Positions 16,548 to 25,670 of a DNA stretch of 64,000 bases are shown here, piece by piece. The notes beneath the pieces are model-generated. The model made no database searches and was not told the DNA's origin. It was given only the letters and a program-made list of their open reading frames with translations. Every line of letters begins with the position of its first letter. Position 1 is the stretch's first letter. The translations under genes and the position numbers were made by a program. Source of the stretch: Fimbriiglobus sp043745465 (GTDB lineage: Bacteria > Planctomycetota > Planctomycetia > Gemmatales > Gemmataceae); the NCBI GenBank assembly GCA_043745465.1, contig JAYTSV010000072.1, forward strand, positions 10,934-74,933, given 5' to 3'.

Positions 16548-17599
16548 ACGGCCGCCTCCTGCTTCTCCAACAGCCACTTTTCGCCGAACAGGCTCCACAG
16601 CTCACCAGGAGCCATTTCCTTCTTCCACTTTTCAAACCTTGGGTGATCTTTGAGAGGGCCGCACACGGTTGAGCCTTCTTCATTCAAGCATATTATTCGG
16701 ACTTCTTCAGGCTCCATGTCGTCGAGCAGATACGGTGAATGAGTCGTCGCCACGATCTGCAACTCTGGGTTGGTCTTCAAAAGTCCGCGAAGCAGCCCGA
16801 CGAGTTCTCGCTGGGCCGTAGGATGTAGTCCACGATCCAAATCGTCGAGAAGGATGACGTTCGGCCGAGTAGGCGCGTACATGGCGGTAAGGAGGCCTAA
16901 AACTAATAATGACCCCTCACTCACTTCGTTCGCCATTAACCCGTTTGCGCCCAAGGTGTCGAACAGGAGATGCGAGATGTGCCCAGGGTCAAACTTCGAG
17001 AGTCGGAGTCGTCGAACGGTCGAGATAATTGTTCGCAAATCCGTCTGCAATGATTGCCAGCTATCGGGGTCAGTGTTGGACATACTGTTCAACGCGACAT
17101 GAAGCCCAGTCCCGTCCGCAGACATTGCGGTCCGATCCGGCCCGCCGACACTTGCGGGGATCAGTTTCGACGCTTCGAGTCGGAGTAACATTGAACGAGG
17201 GAGCGGATCGGACTTCTCTTGGTCAGGTATCCAAGGCTTCCAGTCTCCAACTTCGAGATTAGTGGCTATATCTCGTGTTGATCCTTGCTGGAGGGAGTGA
17301 CCGAAGCCCAAAGATGTGCCGTTCTTGCTCGGGCGAGGTGGAAAGTAGCAGCGGTAGGCATTTTCCTGCGACTCACTCGCTAACTCGATGCCCCCTTGTG
17401 AGTTGCGACTCGTCCATTGCTGAAGGATGTTCCCGTCATAGCCAACGTGCCGGTCAGCGCTCCGACAGAGCAAGTCTATCGCCTGCAAGATGCTCGACTT
17501 GCCCGAGGCGTTCGCGCCGACGAACACGGTGAAGCGTTCGAGCTTCACGCGGACGTCGCGCAGGCTTTTGAAGTTCTTGATCGACACTTCGCGGATCAT
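16544..17599 (-). CDS. AAA15/21-family (SMC/RecF-like) ATPase
   Basis: 351 residues from ATG 17599. The protein begins IREVSIKNFKSLRDV, the classic RecF/OLD-like start. Walker A is G28-ANASGK-S35, the signature region is VSEGSLLVLGLL, Walker B is ILLDDLDRGLHP (D252-D253), and the switch His is TTHSP (H287). There is no Zn hook or long coiled coil, so it is a short AAA15/21 ATPase. Hand-counted lines fall to 45-55% G+C, against about 70% around it, suggesting transfer. It is translationally coupled to the TOPRIM-like gene; a defence role is inferred. Confidence 0.88.
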   Translation of the reverse strand: MIREVSIKNFKSLRDVRVKLERFTVFVGANASGKSSILQAIDLLCRSADRHVGYDGNILQQWTSRNSQGGIELASESQENAYRCYFPPRPSKNGTSLGFGHSLQQGSTRDIATNLEVGDWKPWIPDQEKSDPLPRSMLLRLEASKLIPASVGGPDRTAMSADGTGLHVALNSMSNTDPDSWQSLQTDLRTIISTVRRLRLSKFDPGHISHLLFDTLGANGLMANEVSEGSLLVLGLLTAMYAPTRPNVILLDDLDRGLHPTAQRELVGLLRGLLKTNPELQIVATTHSPYLLDDMEPEEVRIICLNEEGSTVCGPLKDHPRFEKWKKEMAPGELWSLFGEKWLLEKQEAAV

Positions 17600-17625
17600 C
17601 GGTCGGCCCTCCGGGTGTGCCTATC

Positions 17626-17835
17626 CTACTCCGGTGACGGCTCGGCGTATGCCGCCAGGTGGAGCGCTTGGGGGACGCAGACGGCGACGCAGGCGGCGCA
17701 GTTCACGCAATCGACGGGGCGGGCCAGCCACGGGCCGTGCGGGGTGCGGCCGAGGCACTGCGTCGGGCAGACGGTCGCGCACGCGCCGCACGCCGTGCAG
17801 CGGAGTTCATTGAGGGTCAGCCGCGGCTCGGTCAC
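17626..17835 (-). CDS. Small 2[4Fe-4S] ferredoxin
   Basis: 69 residues from GTG 17835. Two complete CxxCxxCxxxC clusters are present: C13, C16, C19, C23 and C43, C46, C49, C53, with a Pro after the last Cys of each. The spacing (about 20 residues between clusters) is normal for bacterial 2[4Fe-4S] ferredoxins. It would carry electrons in the cytoplasm; no partner oxidoreductase is adjacent. Its first 29 bases overlap the end of the VanZ-like gene in another frame, so the two are likely co-transcribed. Confidence 0.85.
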   Translation of the reverse strand: MTEPRLTLNELRCTACGACATVCPTQCLGRTPHGPWLARPVDCVNCAACVAVCVPQALHLAAYAEPSPE

Positions 17836-18208
17836 GGGTCACCCGGCGGAGGAAGAGCGTCCCGGCGGCGATCCCGGTCGCGTCGATGACCACGTCGCGG
17901 ACGTTGCCGTCCCGGTGGGGGACGTAGGTCTGGCCGATCTCCGTGGCGATGCCGTGCGCCACCAGTAGCCCGGCGACGATCGGGCGGTAGCGGCGGGGCA
18001 CGGCCAGTTGCCCGGTCGCGGCGAGGAAGGCGTAGCCGGCCACGTGCAGGGACTTGGCCGCGAGGAACGGCAGCCAGTCCCAGACGCCCAGCGCCGCCCG
18101 CACGTCGTCCGGGACGGGGTGCGGGTCGAGGAGCTTCCACGTCCAGAGGGCGAGCGCGACGGCGAAGGTCGCGCCCGCGGCGGTGCGAGTCGCGGTCGTC
18201 CGGGTCAC
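17807..18208 (-). CDS. VanZ-like membrane protein
   Basis: 133 residues from GTG 18208, which overlaps the upstream stop as GTGA. Three or four hydrophobic segments are visible (TFAVALALWTWKLL, KSLHVAGYAFLAATG, IVAGLLVAHGIATEIGQ). The EIGQ...RDGNVRDVVIDATGI stretch is the VanZ-family signature. The family is named for a teicoplanin-resistance accessory protein, but most members have no known role. It lies between a TIM-barrel gene and a ferredoxin gene in a tightly overlapping three-gene operon. Confidence 0.82.
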   Translation of the reverse strand: MTRTTATRTAAGATFAVALALWTWKLLDPHPVPDDVRAALGVWDWLPFLAAKSLHVAGYAFLAATGQLAVPRRYRPIVAGLLVAHGIATEIGQTYVPHRDGNVRDVVIDATGIAAGTLFLRRVTRDRAAADPQ

Positions 18209-19080
18209 GCGAGTTTCTTCACGGTGGCCTGGAAGTACTCGACGCACTTCTTCACGTCCGGCGACGGGTTGCTGGCGTTCGCCTCGTACTCGATGCTGAT
18301 GTACCCGCCGAACTTGACCTCTTTCAACGCCTTCAAGACCGCCGCCACGTCCAGCACGCCGGCCGGGTCGCCGTAGGGCACGTCGGTTTTGCGCTTGTTG
18401 TCGTGGTCCTTCAAGTGCAGGCCGAAGTTGCGCGCCCCCATGACGCGGACCTGTTGGGCGGAGTCGAGCGGCTCGGCCACTTGCGCGGTGCGGATCAGGT
18501 GGCCCGTGTCCAGGCAAGTGCCGATTAGCGGGTCGTGGTCCTTGACGGCCTTCAAGATCACCTCGGCGCTCGACCAGCGGTGCAGTTCCTTGCCCTTGCC
18601 GGTCGGGCCGTGCGGGTGGATGGCGACGGCGATCTTGTACTCGGCGACCAGCTTGTCGAGGCTGTCGAGGCTGTCCGGGCTGGGGTCGGCGCTGAGGTAC
18701 TTCGACCCCAAGTTCGCGGCGAACTCGAACGTCTTCTTGTTCGCGTCGTGGTTCTTGGTGAACGGCACCACGCCGAAGGCGATCGGGGCGATCCCGTACT
18801 CGGCGAGCAGTTTCTTGATGCCGGCGAGTTTCTCCGGGCTGCTGTCGGCGGGGATGTGCCCGGGGTAGAACTCGGTCGTCTTGAGGCCGAGGGCTTTGGT
18901 CTGCTTAAGGCACTGTTCGAGGTTGAAGTTGCGGAACGTGTACGACTGCATGCCGACGGTGAAGCCGCCGAACGGGTCGGCCGGCGTGTCGGCGAGGCCG
19001 CGGCTGGCGACCCAGGCCGCGCCCAACAGCGCGGCGGACGAGGTGCGGAGGAACTCGCGGCGGGGGAGCGGGGCGGTCAT
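18205..19080 (-). CDS. Tat-exported sugar phosphate isomerase/epimerase-like TIM barrel
   Basis: 291 residues from ATG 19080. A twin-arginine signal starts LPRREFLRTSSAALLG (R7-R8) and ends near ASRGLA. The rest is an AP-endonuclease-2-type TIM barrel (xylose isomerase-like), with candidate metal ligands in TTEFYPG, IAVAIHPHG, GTCLDTGH, LHLKDHD and SIEYEA. Planctomycetes carry many such Tat-exported paralogues, thought to act on sugars in the periplasm. The substrate is unknown. It is first in an operon with VanZ-like and ferredoxin genes. Confidence 0.88.
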   Translation of the reverse strand: MTAPLPRREFLRTSSAALLGAAWVASRGLADTPADPFGGFTVGMQSYTFRNFNLEQCLKQTKALGLKTTEFYPGHIPADSSPEKLAGIKKLLAEYGIAPIAFGVVPFTKNHDANKKTFEFAANLGSKYLSADPSPDSLDSLDKLVAEYKIAVAIHPHGPTGKGKELHRWSSAEVILKAVKDHDPLIGTCLDTGHLIRTAQVAEPLDSAQQVRVMGARNFGLHLKDHDNKRKTDVPYGDPAGVLDVAAVLKALKEVKFGGYISIEYEANASNPSPDVKKCVEYFQATVKKLA

Positions 19081-19212
19081 GGCGAACCCTTCGGGACGGT
19101 GGGGAGAGTGGCACGGGTATTGTGCGCGAAAGGCGGCCGGCGGGGGAGGGAGTCGGCGGAGAATTCTCCCGGGTCGCTTCCTGTACCTTCGCTCCGCCGC
19201 GGGCGACGCCGC

Positions 19213-19218
19213 TAAAAT
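19213..19218 (+). promoter_or_regulatory. Candidate -10 element
   Basis: TAAAAT in the context CGCTAAAAT, 35 nt before the kinase ATG (19254). No convincing -35 was seen. Confidence 0.3.
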
Positions 19219-19253
19219 AACTCGACGCGCCCCCGGACCCTTGTGGACGCCCC

Positions 19254-20975
19254 ATGCCGACGACCGCCGACACGGACCGCGACGAGCGCCTCGCCAACGT
19301 GCTCGCCGACCTCTCGGAGCGCCACCGCGGCGGCCGGGGGGACGCGAACGCCGTCGAGGCGGCGGCCCGGGCGCACCCCGACCTGGCGGGCGAGTTGCGG
19401 GAGTTGTGGGCGGTGGCGCAGTTCGCGCACCTGGCCCGCGCCGCGCCCCGCCCGGTCGCGCCGCCGGCCGGGGTCTCGGCCTTCCCCTCGACGATCCACC
19501 ACGACGGCCTGCACCCGTCCCCGTCGCACGCCGGGGACGACGCCGGGGCACTCCCGCGCGAGTTCGGCGACTTCCAACTGCTCGTCGAACTCGGCCGGGG
19601 CGGCATGGGCGTCGTGTACAAGGCGCTGCAGCGGTCCCTGAACCGGGTGGTGGCGCTCAAGCTGGTCCGGGAGGCGCACATGGCCACGCCGAGCGACCGC
19701 GCCCGCTTCCGCGCCGAGGCCGAGGCCGCCGCCCGCCTGCACGACCCGCACATCGTCGCCATCCACGAGGTCGGCGCGGCCGACGGCCAGGCGTACCTGT
19801 GCCTGGAGTACGTGCCCGGGGAGACCCTCGCCCAGCGCGTCCACCGCGACGGCCCGCTGGCCTCCCACGAGGCCGCCCGCCTGCTCGCCCTGGTCGCCCG
19901 GGCCGTCGAACACGCCCACGAGAACGGCATCCTGCACCGCGACTTGAAGCCGTCGAACGTCCTCCTCACGACCGTCGAGGGCGGGGCACTGGAGCCGAAG
20001 ATCACCGACTTCGGGCTGGCCAAGGTGTTCGACCGGACCGAGTCCCTGACCCTGTCCGGGGCGGTCGTCGGCACGCCGAGTTACATGTCCCCCGAGCAGG
20101 CCGGGGGGCGGAAGGATTTGCTCGCCGCGACCGACGTCTACTCCCTCGGCGCGATCCTGTACGAGGTGCTCACCGGCCGGCCGCCGTTCCGCGCCGCGCA
20201 CCCCGTCGATACGCTGTTGATGGTGCTCGAACAGGACCCGGTGCCGCCGCGCCGGCTCGTCCCGAGCATCGACCGCGACCTCGAACTGGTCTGCCTGAAG
20301 TGCCTGCACAAGCCGTCGGACTTGCGGTACTCGACGGCCCTCGAACTGGCGGTCGATCTGGAAGCCTTCCAGGCCGGCGACCCGATGAGCGTGCAGGCCG
20401 GGAGCCTCGGCTCGTTCGTGTCCCGGTTACTCCGGGAGACGCACCACGCGGCGGTGTTGGAGAACTGGGGCCTGCTCTGGATGTGGCACAGCCTGATGAT
20501 TTTCCTGCTCTGCCTGGCGACGCAAATCCTGGCCTGGGAGCGGGTCGATTCGCACCTGCCGTACCTGATTTTGTGGGGCACCGGCCTCGTCACCTGGGGG
20601 GCGATCTTCTGGCGGCTGAGGCGGCGCGGCGGGCCGGTCATGTTCGTCGAGCGGCAAATCGCCCACGCCTGGGCCGGGTCCGTCATCGCCAGTATCGGGC
20701 TGTTCCTCATTGAAGTGGTCCAGGGGCAGGACTCGCTCACCCTGTCGCCGGTGTTACCGCTGATCGCCGGCGTCGTCTTCTTCGTCAAGGCGGGCACGCT
20801 CTCGGGGCAGTTCTACGTCGCCGCCGTGACGTACTTCCTGACGGCCCTGTTCATGGCCGCGGTCCCCCTGTTCGGCCACCTCGTGTTTGGCGTCGTCTCG
20901 GCCGTCACCTTCTTCGTCCCCGGCTTGAAGTACTACCGCCAGCGGAAGCGCGGCGAAGCCCTGGCCGGGCTGTAA
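19254..20975 (+). CDS. Transmembrane Ser/Thr protein kinase (Pkn-type)
   Basis: 573 residues. An N-terminal region of about 100 residues precedes a complete kinase domain: Gly loop GRGGMGVVYK (114-123), catalytic Lys K136 (VVALKLV), H228-R-D in HRDLKPSN, D252-F-G and a SPEQA activation segment end. From about residue 400 there are five or six membrane spans, so catalysis is cytoplasmic and the rest is in the membrane. It lacks the usual extracytoplasmic WD40 or PASTA sensor. A terminator hairpin lies 17 bp after the stop. Confidence 0.94.
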   Translation: MPTTADTDRDERLANVLADLSERHRGGRGDANAVEAAARAHPDLAGELRELWAVAQFAHLARAAPRPVAPPAGVSAFPSTIHHDGLHPSPSHAGDDAGALPREFGDFQLLVELGRGGMGVVYKALQRSLNRVVALKLVREAHMATPSDRARFRAEAEAAARLHDPHIVAIHEVGAADGQAYLCLEYVPGETLAQRVHRDGPLASHEAARLLALVARAVEHAHENGILHRDLKPSNVLLTTVEGGALEPKITDFGLAKVFDRTESLTLSGAVVGTPSYMSPEQAGGRKDLLAATDVYSLGAILYEVLTGRPPFRAAHPVDTLLMVLEQDPVPPRRLVPSIDRDLELVCLKCLHKPSDLRYSTALELAVDLEAFQAGDPMSVQAGSLGSFVSRLLRETHHAAVLENWGLLWMWHSLMIFLLCLATQILAWERVDSHLPYLILWGTGLVTWGAIFWRLRRRGGPVMFVERQIAHAWAGSVIASIGLFLIEVVQGQDSLTLSPVLPLIAGVVFFVKAGTLSGQFYVAAVTYFLTALFMAAVPLFGHLVFGVVSAVTFFVPGLKYYRQRKRGEALAGL

Positions 20976-20992
20976 CCCGGGTCCAAGGATTT

Positions 20993-21015
20993 CGGCTCCG
21001 CCTGCGGCGGAGCCG
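20993..21015. terminator. Bidirectional terminator hairpin
   Basis: A perfect 10-bp stem (CGGCTCCGCC / GGCGGAGCCG) with a 3-nt TGC loop lies between the convergent ends of the kinase gene and a small secreted protein gene. There is no T tract, as is common in high-G+C genomes. Its core recurs in the outer arms of the element at 54419-54592. Confidence 0.65.
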
Positions 21016-21036
21016 CAGACCCCGACTCGTGCGGGT

Positions 21037-21408
21037 TTACCGGCGGAAGATGCCGAGGCCGCGGCGGACGACGCGGCGGGTGCCGGTCACGACCGTCGCG
21101 CCAGTGTTGGTCAGAACCGACGTGGTGCCGTTCAAAACCGTCGAGCCGGGCATCGAGGTCGGGAAGAACTGGTTCGACCCGTAGGCCGGCATCGTCGAGT
21201 ACGTCGTGGTGCCGTTGTACGGCGTCGAGTACGTCGTCGGCTGAATGACCGTGCCGCTCATCGGCTGCGGGGTCGTGGCGGTCGGCGGCGGGATCGAGCC
21301 GGATTGCGGGGCGGGGGTGTACTGGCCGTTCGGCTGGATGGTCTGGGCCGACACGGTGCCCGACAAGGCCAGGCCGACGACGGTCGCGGCGAGTGCGTTC
21401 AACTTCAT
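21037..21408 (-). CDS. Small secreted Thr/Pro/Ser-rich protein
   Basis: 123 residues from ATG 21408; signal peptide MKLNALAATVVGLALSGTVSA, cleaved before QTIQ. The mature part is low-complexity: Pro/Gln/Thr-rich, with TTYST repeats, and a basic C terminus (TRRVVRRGLGIFRR). No domain is recognised. It is probably exported and associated with the envelope. It is the second of two adjacent small secreted genes on this strand, separated by a terminator, so each is likely transcribed on its own. Confidence 0.72.
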   Translation of the reverse strand: MKLNALAATVVGLALSGTVSAQTIQPNGQYTPAPQSGSIPPPTATTPQPMSGTVIQPTTYSTPYNGTTTYSTMPAYGSNQFFPTSMPGSTVLNGTTSVLTNTGATVVTGTRRVVRRGLGIFRR

Positions 21409-21500
21409 GGCGTCAATCCTTCGAGGGGTTCCGGATCGGGTCGGCTCCAATACCGGCCCGCTACCGCCGGAAAGTGTTGCAAGCGACGTGCCGAAAACGA

Positions 21501-21532
21501 CGAACGGCCGCGACTTTCGTCGCGGCCGTTCG
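21501..21532 (-). terminator. Terminator hairpin
   Basis: A perfect 14-bp inverted repeat (CGAACGGCCGCGAC / GTCGCGGCCGTTCG) around a 4-nt loop, 24 bp after the stop of the Tyr/Gly-rich secreted protein gene. No T run follows. Confidence 0.75.
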
Positions 21533-21555
21533 AGGGGACTCGGAGACGGTCGCCG

Positions 21556-21930
21556 TTACCGGTAGCCGCCGAAGCTGAAGCTGAAGCCCGAGCCGCCGCC
21601 GTAACCGAAGCCGTTGTTGAAGCCCTGGTTGTAGCCGCCGTAACTGTACCCCGAGTTGTAGTTACTGTAGTACGGCTGCGAGTACCCGAACGAGTTGCCG
21701 TACCCGTACGAGAAGCCCGGCGAGTAGACGGGGGCGTAGTATTGCGGGGCGTATCCGCCGGGGACGAACCCGCCGGCGTAGCCGCTGTACCGCGGGCCGT
21801 AATAGTTGTAGCCGTTGACGCGGTAGCCGCCGTTGTAGTTTCGGTAGTGCTGGGCCGAGGCGGTGCCGGCGGTGCCGACGAACAGGGCCAGGGCGAGCGC
21901 GGCCCCGACGACGAGCGACTTGATCTTCAT
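21556..21930 (-). CDS. Small secreted Tyr/Gly/Asn-rich protein
   Basis: 124 residues from ATG 21930; signal peptide MKIKSLVVGAALALALFVGT ending in ASA, cleaved before QHYR. The mature chain is nearly all Gly, Tyr, Asn and Ser with repeats such as YNSGYSYGGYNQGF, like adhesive or structural low-complexity proteins of planctomycetes. No catalytic residues. Its own terminator (21501-21532) follows. Function is not known; a cell-envelope or extracellular matrix role is a guess from composition. Confidence 0.78.
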   Translation of the reverse strand: MKIKSLVVGAALALALFVGTAGTASAQHYRNYNGGYRVNGYNYYGPRYSGYAGGFVPGGYAPQYYAPVYSPGFSYGYGNSFGYSQPYYSNYNSGYSYGGYNQGFNNGFGYGGGSGFSFSFGGYR

Positions 21931-22053
21931 GGTGATGCTCCGTGGAGTTGGTTCTGGGCGGGGTGATCCGACCGGGCCGTTTGGTCCGCGGCCCCGACAC
22001 CAGGGGATACCGCAAATCTCCTGCCCCTTGCGCCGGAATCCGCCGATTTTCGC

Positions 22054-24249
22054 TCAAGTCCCCCCGCCGAGGCGGTTGAGCAGCCGCTCGGCGACGGCCC
22101 GCAACTCGGCCTGAGCGGCGGGGGTGAGCGGGATCGTCCGCACCAGTTTCTCGGCCGCGTGCAGCAGGTCCAGCAGTGCCTCGCCCGGTACTCCACTTTC
22201 GACCGCGGCCGGCGGCGGGGTGCGGGGCGTTGCCGTCGCCGGTTCGGCCCGGGGTTCGACGGGCGTCTCGGTCAGCAGGTCGCGCAGGGCGGTCAGGAAG
22301 CGCGACCCGCCGCCGCCGTCGAAAGCGATTTCGTCCTCGTCGCCCGAGAAGACGCCGTTGAACATCGTCTGCTTGGCGTCGAGCGTCCGCAGCACCCGCT
22401 CTTCGATGGTGCCCCGCGTGACGAAATTGACGACCCGCACCGGGGCGCTCTGGCCCATGCGGTGGACCCGCGCGACCCGCTGTTCCAGGACCGCCGGGTT
22501 CCACGGCAGTTCGAGGTTCACGACCGTGTCCGCGACCTGCAGGTTCAGCCCGACCCCGCCGGCGTCCGTACTCAAAAAGACCCGGCACGCGGCGTCGGCG
22601 TTGAACTGGTCCAGCACCCGCTTCCGCTCCGGCCCCGGCAGCCCGCCGTGCAGCGTCACGAACCCGACGCCCTGCCGGGCGAGGACTTCGGCCGCCTTGG
22701 TCGTCATCGTTTCCCACTGGCTGAACACGACGAGCTTGTGCGCCCCTTCGCCGAGCAGTTCGGGCAGCAACTCGGCGAACTCGTCGAGCTTCGGCGAGTG
22801 GTCGGTCTCCTTGTCGAACAGGAACGTGCTGTTGCACAGCATCCGCAGGTTGACGACGCAGGCGAGAATCCGCTTGCGGTCCAGGTCGGTCAGGTAGCCC
22901 TTTTGCAACAGCCGGGCCAGGGAGGCCCGCTGCTCCTCGTAGGGGACGCGCTGCTCGTCGGAGAGTTCGACGAAGACGGTGTTGTCCGTCCGCGCCGGGA
23001 GTTGCGTCAAGACTTCGGCGCGGGTGCGGCGGAGCAGGATCGGTTCGAGCTTCTCGCGGATGCGGTCGAGGTTGCGGTAGCCGACGAGTTGGCCCTGATC
23101 GTCCAGCACGCGGTGGTCGTGGAGGAACTGGAAGGCCGGGCCGAAGCGCCGCTCGTCCACGAAATTGACGATGCTGTACAGCTCTTCGAGCTTGTTTTCC
23201 AGCGGCGTCCCGGTTAACACCATCGCGTACCGGCTCTTCAACTTCTTCACTTCTTGCGAAGTCTTGGCCTCCCAGTTCTTGATCCGCTGGGCCTCGTCGA
23301 GCACGATCACGTCCGGCTTCCAGGCGTTGATCGCCTCGCGGTCCCGCACCACCTGCTCGTAGTTGACGAGGCGGTAAAACGTGGGGGCCGCGTACTGGTC
23401 CCGGCGGTCGTCGGGGCCGCCCTCGATGATCTGTACGGCCCGCTTCGTGAAGCGCTGAATCTCGCTCTGCCACTGGTACTTCACCGACGCCGGGGCGATG
23501 ACCAGCACCCGGCCGATGCCGCGCTCGCGGGCCAGTAACTCGACCGCCGCGAGCGTCTGGACGGTCTTGCCCAGGCCCATGTCGTCCGCGAGGATGCTCC
23601 GGCCGCGGCAGGCCAGGAACAGCGCCCCGCGGATTTGGTAGTCGTACAACGGCGTCGGCAACAGTTCGAGGTCGAGCGTGCCCTGTTCGAGTTGCAGCAG
23701 CCAGACCTCCTCGCGGCGGGCCATCTCGGCCCGCTCGACCTCGCGGTCGATGAAGTCGAGCGCGTCCGACAGGACTGTCACGTCCTCGGGCACGGCCTCG
23801 ACGGCGGGGACGAAGTCCACGAAGCGGCCGCGGCCGGACCACAGCCCGCGGTCGTCGAAGAAGCGTTTCGCCAGCTGCGTGAGCTTGTCCGAGGTGCGCG
23901 GCGGCAGGTGGACGCCGAGTTGCACCGACTCACCGTAGTGCAGGTAGACCTCCGGCCGCGTGAACGTCGCCTTCTTCTTCTGCAGGTGCGCCGGCAGGTC
24001 GTCCTTGAGCGTTTCCAGCACCGCCTCGACGTGCTTACACGTGCCCAGCGTGTTCGACTTGAAGTCCGGGCACGTACAGGCGTTGTCGCCGACCTCGAAC
24101 CCGCGGACGCTGACCGTGTACTGGCCGCCGGAGTCCGGGTTGGTGACTCGGTAGTCCGAGAAGACGCGCTTCTTGCCCAGGTTCTCGATGGCGAACTTGG
24201 TGCTGCGGGCGCGCTGCCGGCGCAAGTCGATCTGTTCTTCGCGCAACAT
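22054..24249 (-). CDS. SNF2-family DEAD-like helicase with SWIM zinc finger
   Basis: 731 residues from ATG 24249 (MLREEQ), with GGAG upstream; an earlier ATG at 24297 adds Pro/Cys-rich residues and is less likely. A SWIM finger (C58, C60, C71, H73) precedes the ATPase. Motif I is DDMGLGKT (222-229), motif II is DEAQ (319-322), and the second RecA lobe carries VFSQWETM, LHGGLPG and ARVHRMGQ. SWIM-SNF2 proteins are predicted to remodel DNA-protein complexes. The C terminus (about residues 670-731) is a linker plus a small helical region. It stands alone. Confidence 0.92.
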   Translation of the reverse strand: MLREEQIDLRRQRARSTKFAIENLGKKRVFSDYRVTNPDSGGQYTVSVRGFEVGDNACTCPDFKSNTLGTCKHVEAVLETLKDDLPAHLQKKKATFTRPEVYLHYGESVQLGVHLPPRTSDKLTQLAKRFFDDRGLWSGRGRFVDFVPAVEAVPEDVTVLSDALDFIDREVERAEMARREEVWLLQLEQGTLDLELLPTPLYDYQIRGALFLACRGRSILADDMGLGKTVQTLAAVELLARERGIGRVLVIAPASVKYQWQSEIQRFTKRAVQIIEGGPDDRRDQYAAPTFYRLVNYEQVVRDREAINAWKPDVIVLDEAQRIKNWEAKTSQEVKKLKSRYAMVLTGTPLENKLEELYSIVNFVDERRFGPAFQFLHDHRVLDDQGQLVGYRNLDRIREKLEPILLRRTRAEVLTQLPARTDNTVFVELSDEQRVPYEEQRASLARLLQKGYLTDLDRKRILACVVNLRMLCNSTFLFDKETDHSPKLDEFAELLPELLGEGAHKLVVFSQWETMTTKAAEVLARQGVGFVTLHGGLPGPERKRVLDQFNADAACRVFLSTDAGGVGLNLQVADTVVNLELPWNPAVLEQRVARVHRMGQSAPVRVVNFVTRGTIEERVLRTLDAKQTMFNGVFSGDEDEIAFDGGGGSRFLTALRDLLTETPVEPRAEPATATPRTPPPAAVESGVPGEALLDLLHAAEKLVRTIPLTPAAQAELRAVAERLLNRLGGGT

Positions 24250-24351
24250 CAGCGGCTCCGGGGGGCACACCGACATCATACCAGACGCCGGCCGCATGGC
24301 CCCGCCGCAGATTCCTCGACACCTCGCCCGGATCCGCTCTAACTTGACGGC

Positions 24352-25512
24352 ATGACACGCCTCCTACTCGCCCTGTTCGCCGGGATGCTCGCCGCCGCGC
24401 CCGGTGTGGCGGGAGGGCCAACGGCTTACGACCCCGGCGACTTCGTCGAGTACTGGTCGGCCGCGCGCGTCCACGCCGCCGGCGGCAACCCTTACGACGG
24501 CGGGCAACTCCTGCCCTGGCAGCGCCACATCCTCGGCGAGCCGGACCGCGTCGAGGCGGTCATGCTCTGGACGCCGCCGTGGACGCTGCCGCTCTACGCC
24601 CCGTTCGGCCGGTTGGACCCGCGCGAGGCCCAAGTCGCCTGGCTGGCCACGCAAGCGCTGCTCCTCGTCTTGAGCGCTGCGGCCCTGGCGAGCGTGTGCG
24701 GCCGTGGCCGGTGGTGGGCCGGCGTGGTGCCCTTGACCGTGCTGCTCACGTCCGCCGAAGTGCCGTGGCTGTTCGTCTACGGCCAGAACTCGGCGTTCGT
24801 CCTCGCGGGCCTCGCCGGCTTCCTGTACTTCCGCACCCGCGGCTACCCCGTCGCCGCCGGGCTGGTCGGGGCACTGACCGCCGTCAAACCGCACCTGCTG
24901 TTGCCCTTCGCCACGCTGCTGCTCCTGGACGCGCGGACCCCCGCCGGCCGGCGCGTGCTCCTCGGCGGCGCGACCGCGATCGTCGTCGGCTCGCTGCTGG
25001 CGCTGGTGCCCAACCGCGCGATCTTCGCCGACTTCGCGGCCGCGCTGCACGCCCCCAGCACGGCGACGACGAAGTCCGTCGGCGACTGGCAGGTGCCGCT
25101 GTTCAGCTACCGCTTCCGCACGGCCATCGACCCCGCGCAATTCCGCTGGCAGTTCCTCCCGGCCGCGCTGGCCTGCCTCGGCTACGCCGCCGTCCGCGTC
25201 CGCTCGGCGACGCCTTGGGACTGGCGCGACCGGCTGCCGCTGGTCGTGCTCGTGTCGCTGCTCACGGCCCCCTACGGCGCGTGGGTCTTCGACCTGGTGC
25301 TGCTGGTCGTGCCGGTAACGGCGATGGTCTTCACGGCCCTGGGCACCGGCCGCGCGATGGTCGTCGTCGCGGCCGTCGCCCTCCACTTAGTGCGGTACCC
25401 GGCCGCCCTCAAACTCTCCTCGCTCGAAGACGGCTGGGCGGTGACGCCGGTCGCGCTGGCGGGATACCTCGTCGTCGCGTCCCTGGCGAAGCGCGGCGCG
25501 CCGAGAGCGTGA
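24352..25512 (+). CDS. GT87 / DUF2029-like membrane glycosyltransferase
   Basis: 386 residues from ATG 24352. About nine hydrophobic segments are present. The first loop contains DFVEYWSAARVHAAGGNPYD, the pattern of GT87 (PimE/AftC-like) mannosyl- and arabinosyltransferases, in which the early Asp is catalytic. It presumably transfers a sugar from polyprenyl phosphate on the periplasmic side. The divergent SNF2 gene shares its upstream region of about 100 bp. Donor and acceptor are unknown. Confidence 0.78.
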   Translation: MTRLLLALFAGMLAAAPGVAGGPTAYDPGDFVEYWSAARVHAAGGNPYDGGQLLPWQRHILGEPDRVEAVMLWTPPWTLPLYAPFGRLDPREAQVAWLATQALLLVLSAAALASVCGRGRWWAGVVPLTVLLTSAEVPWLFVYGQNSAFVLAGLAGFLYFRTRGYPVAAGLVGALTAVKPHLLLPFATLLLLDARTPAGRRVLLGGATAIVVGSLLALVPNRAIFADFAAALHAPSTATTKSVGDWQVPLFSYRFRTAIDPAQFRWQFLPAALACLGYAAVRVRSATPWDWRDRLPLVVLVSLLTAPYGAWVFDLVLLVVPVTAMVFTALGTGRAMVVVAAVALHLVRYPAALKLSSLEDGWAVTPVALAGYLVVASLAKRGAPRA

Positions 25513-25670
25513 GGGCGTGGGAAAAATCGCGGGTTGGTGCGGCGCGGGTTCGGCGGTGGACGCTTTTTTCACCGGGCCGCGCGGCGGAGCACTGGTGCAA
25601 CTGCTCGTCGGCGCGGTTCGCGCCTCCCGCGCGTACACTACCCCGGGTCGCCTTTGCACGGAGGGTCGGC

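Noticed and set aside
21662..23842. Long minus-strand frame overlapping the SNF2 helicase
   Set aside because: Out of frame with helicase motifs and rich in Arg/Pro; a shadow frame.
24249..24297. Helicase start at 24297
   Set aside because: The added residues (PASGMMSVCPPEP) are not helicase-like; 24249 has an adjacent GGAG.
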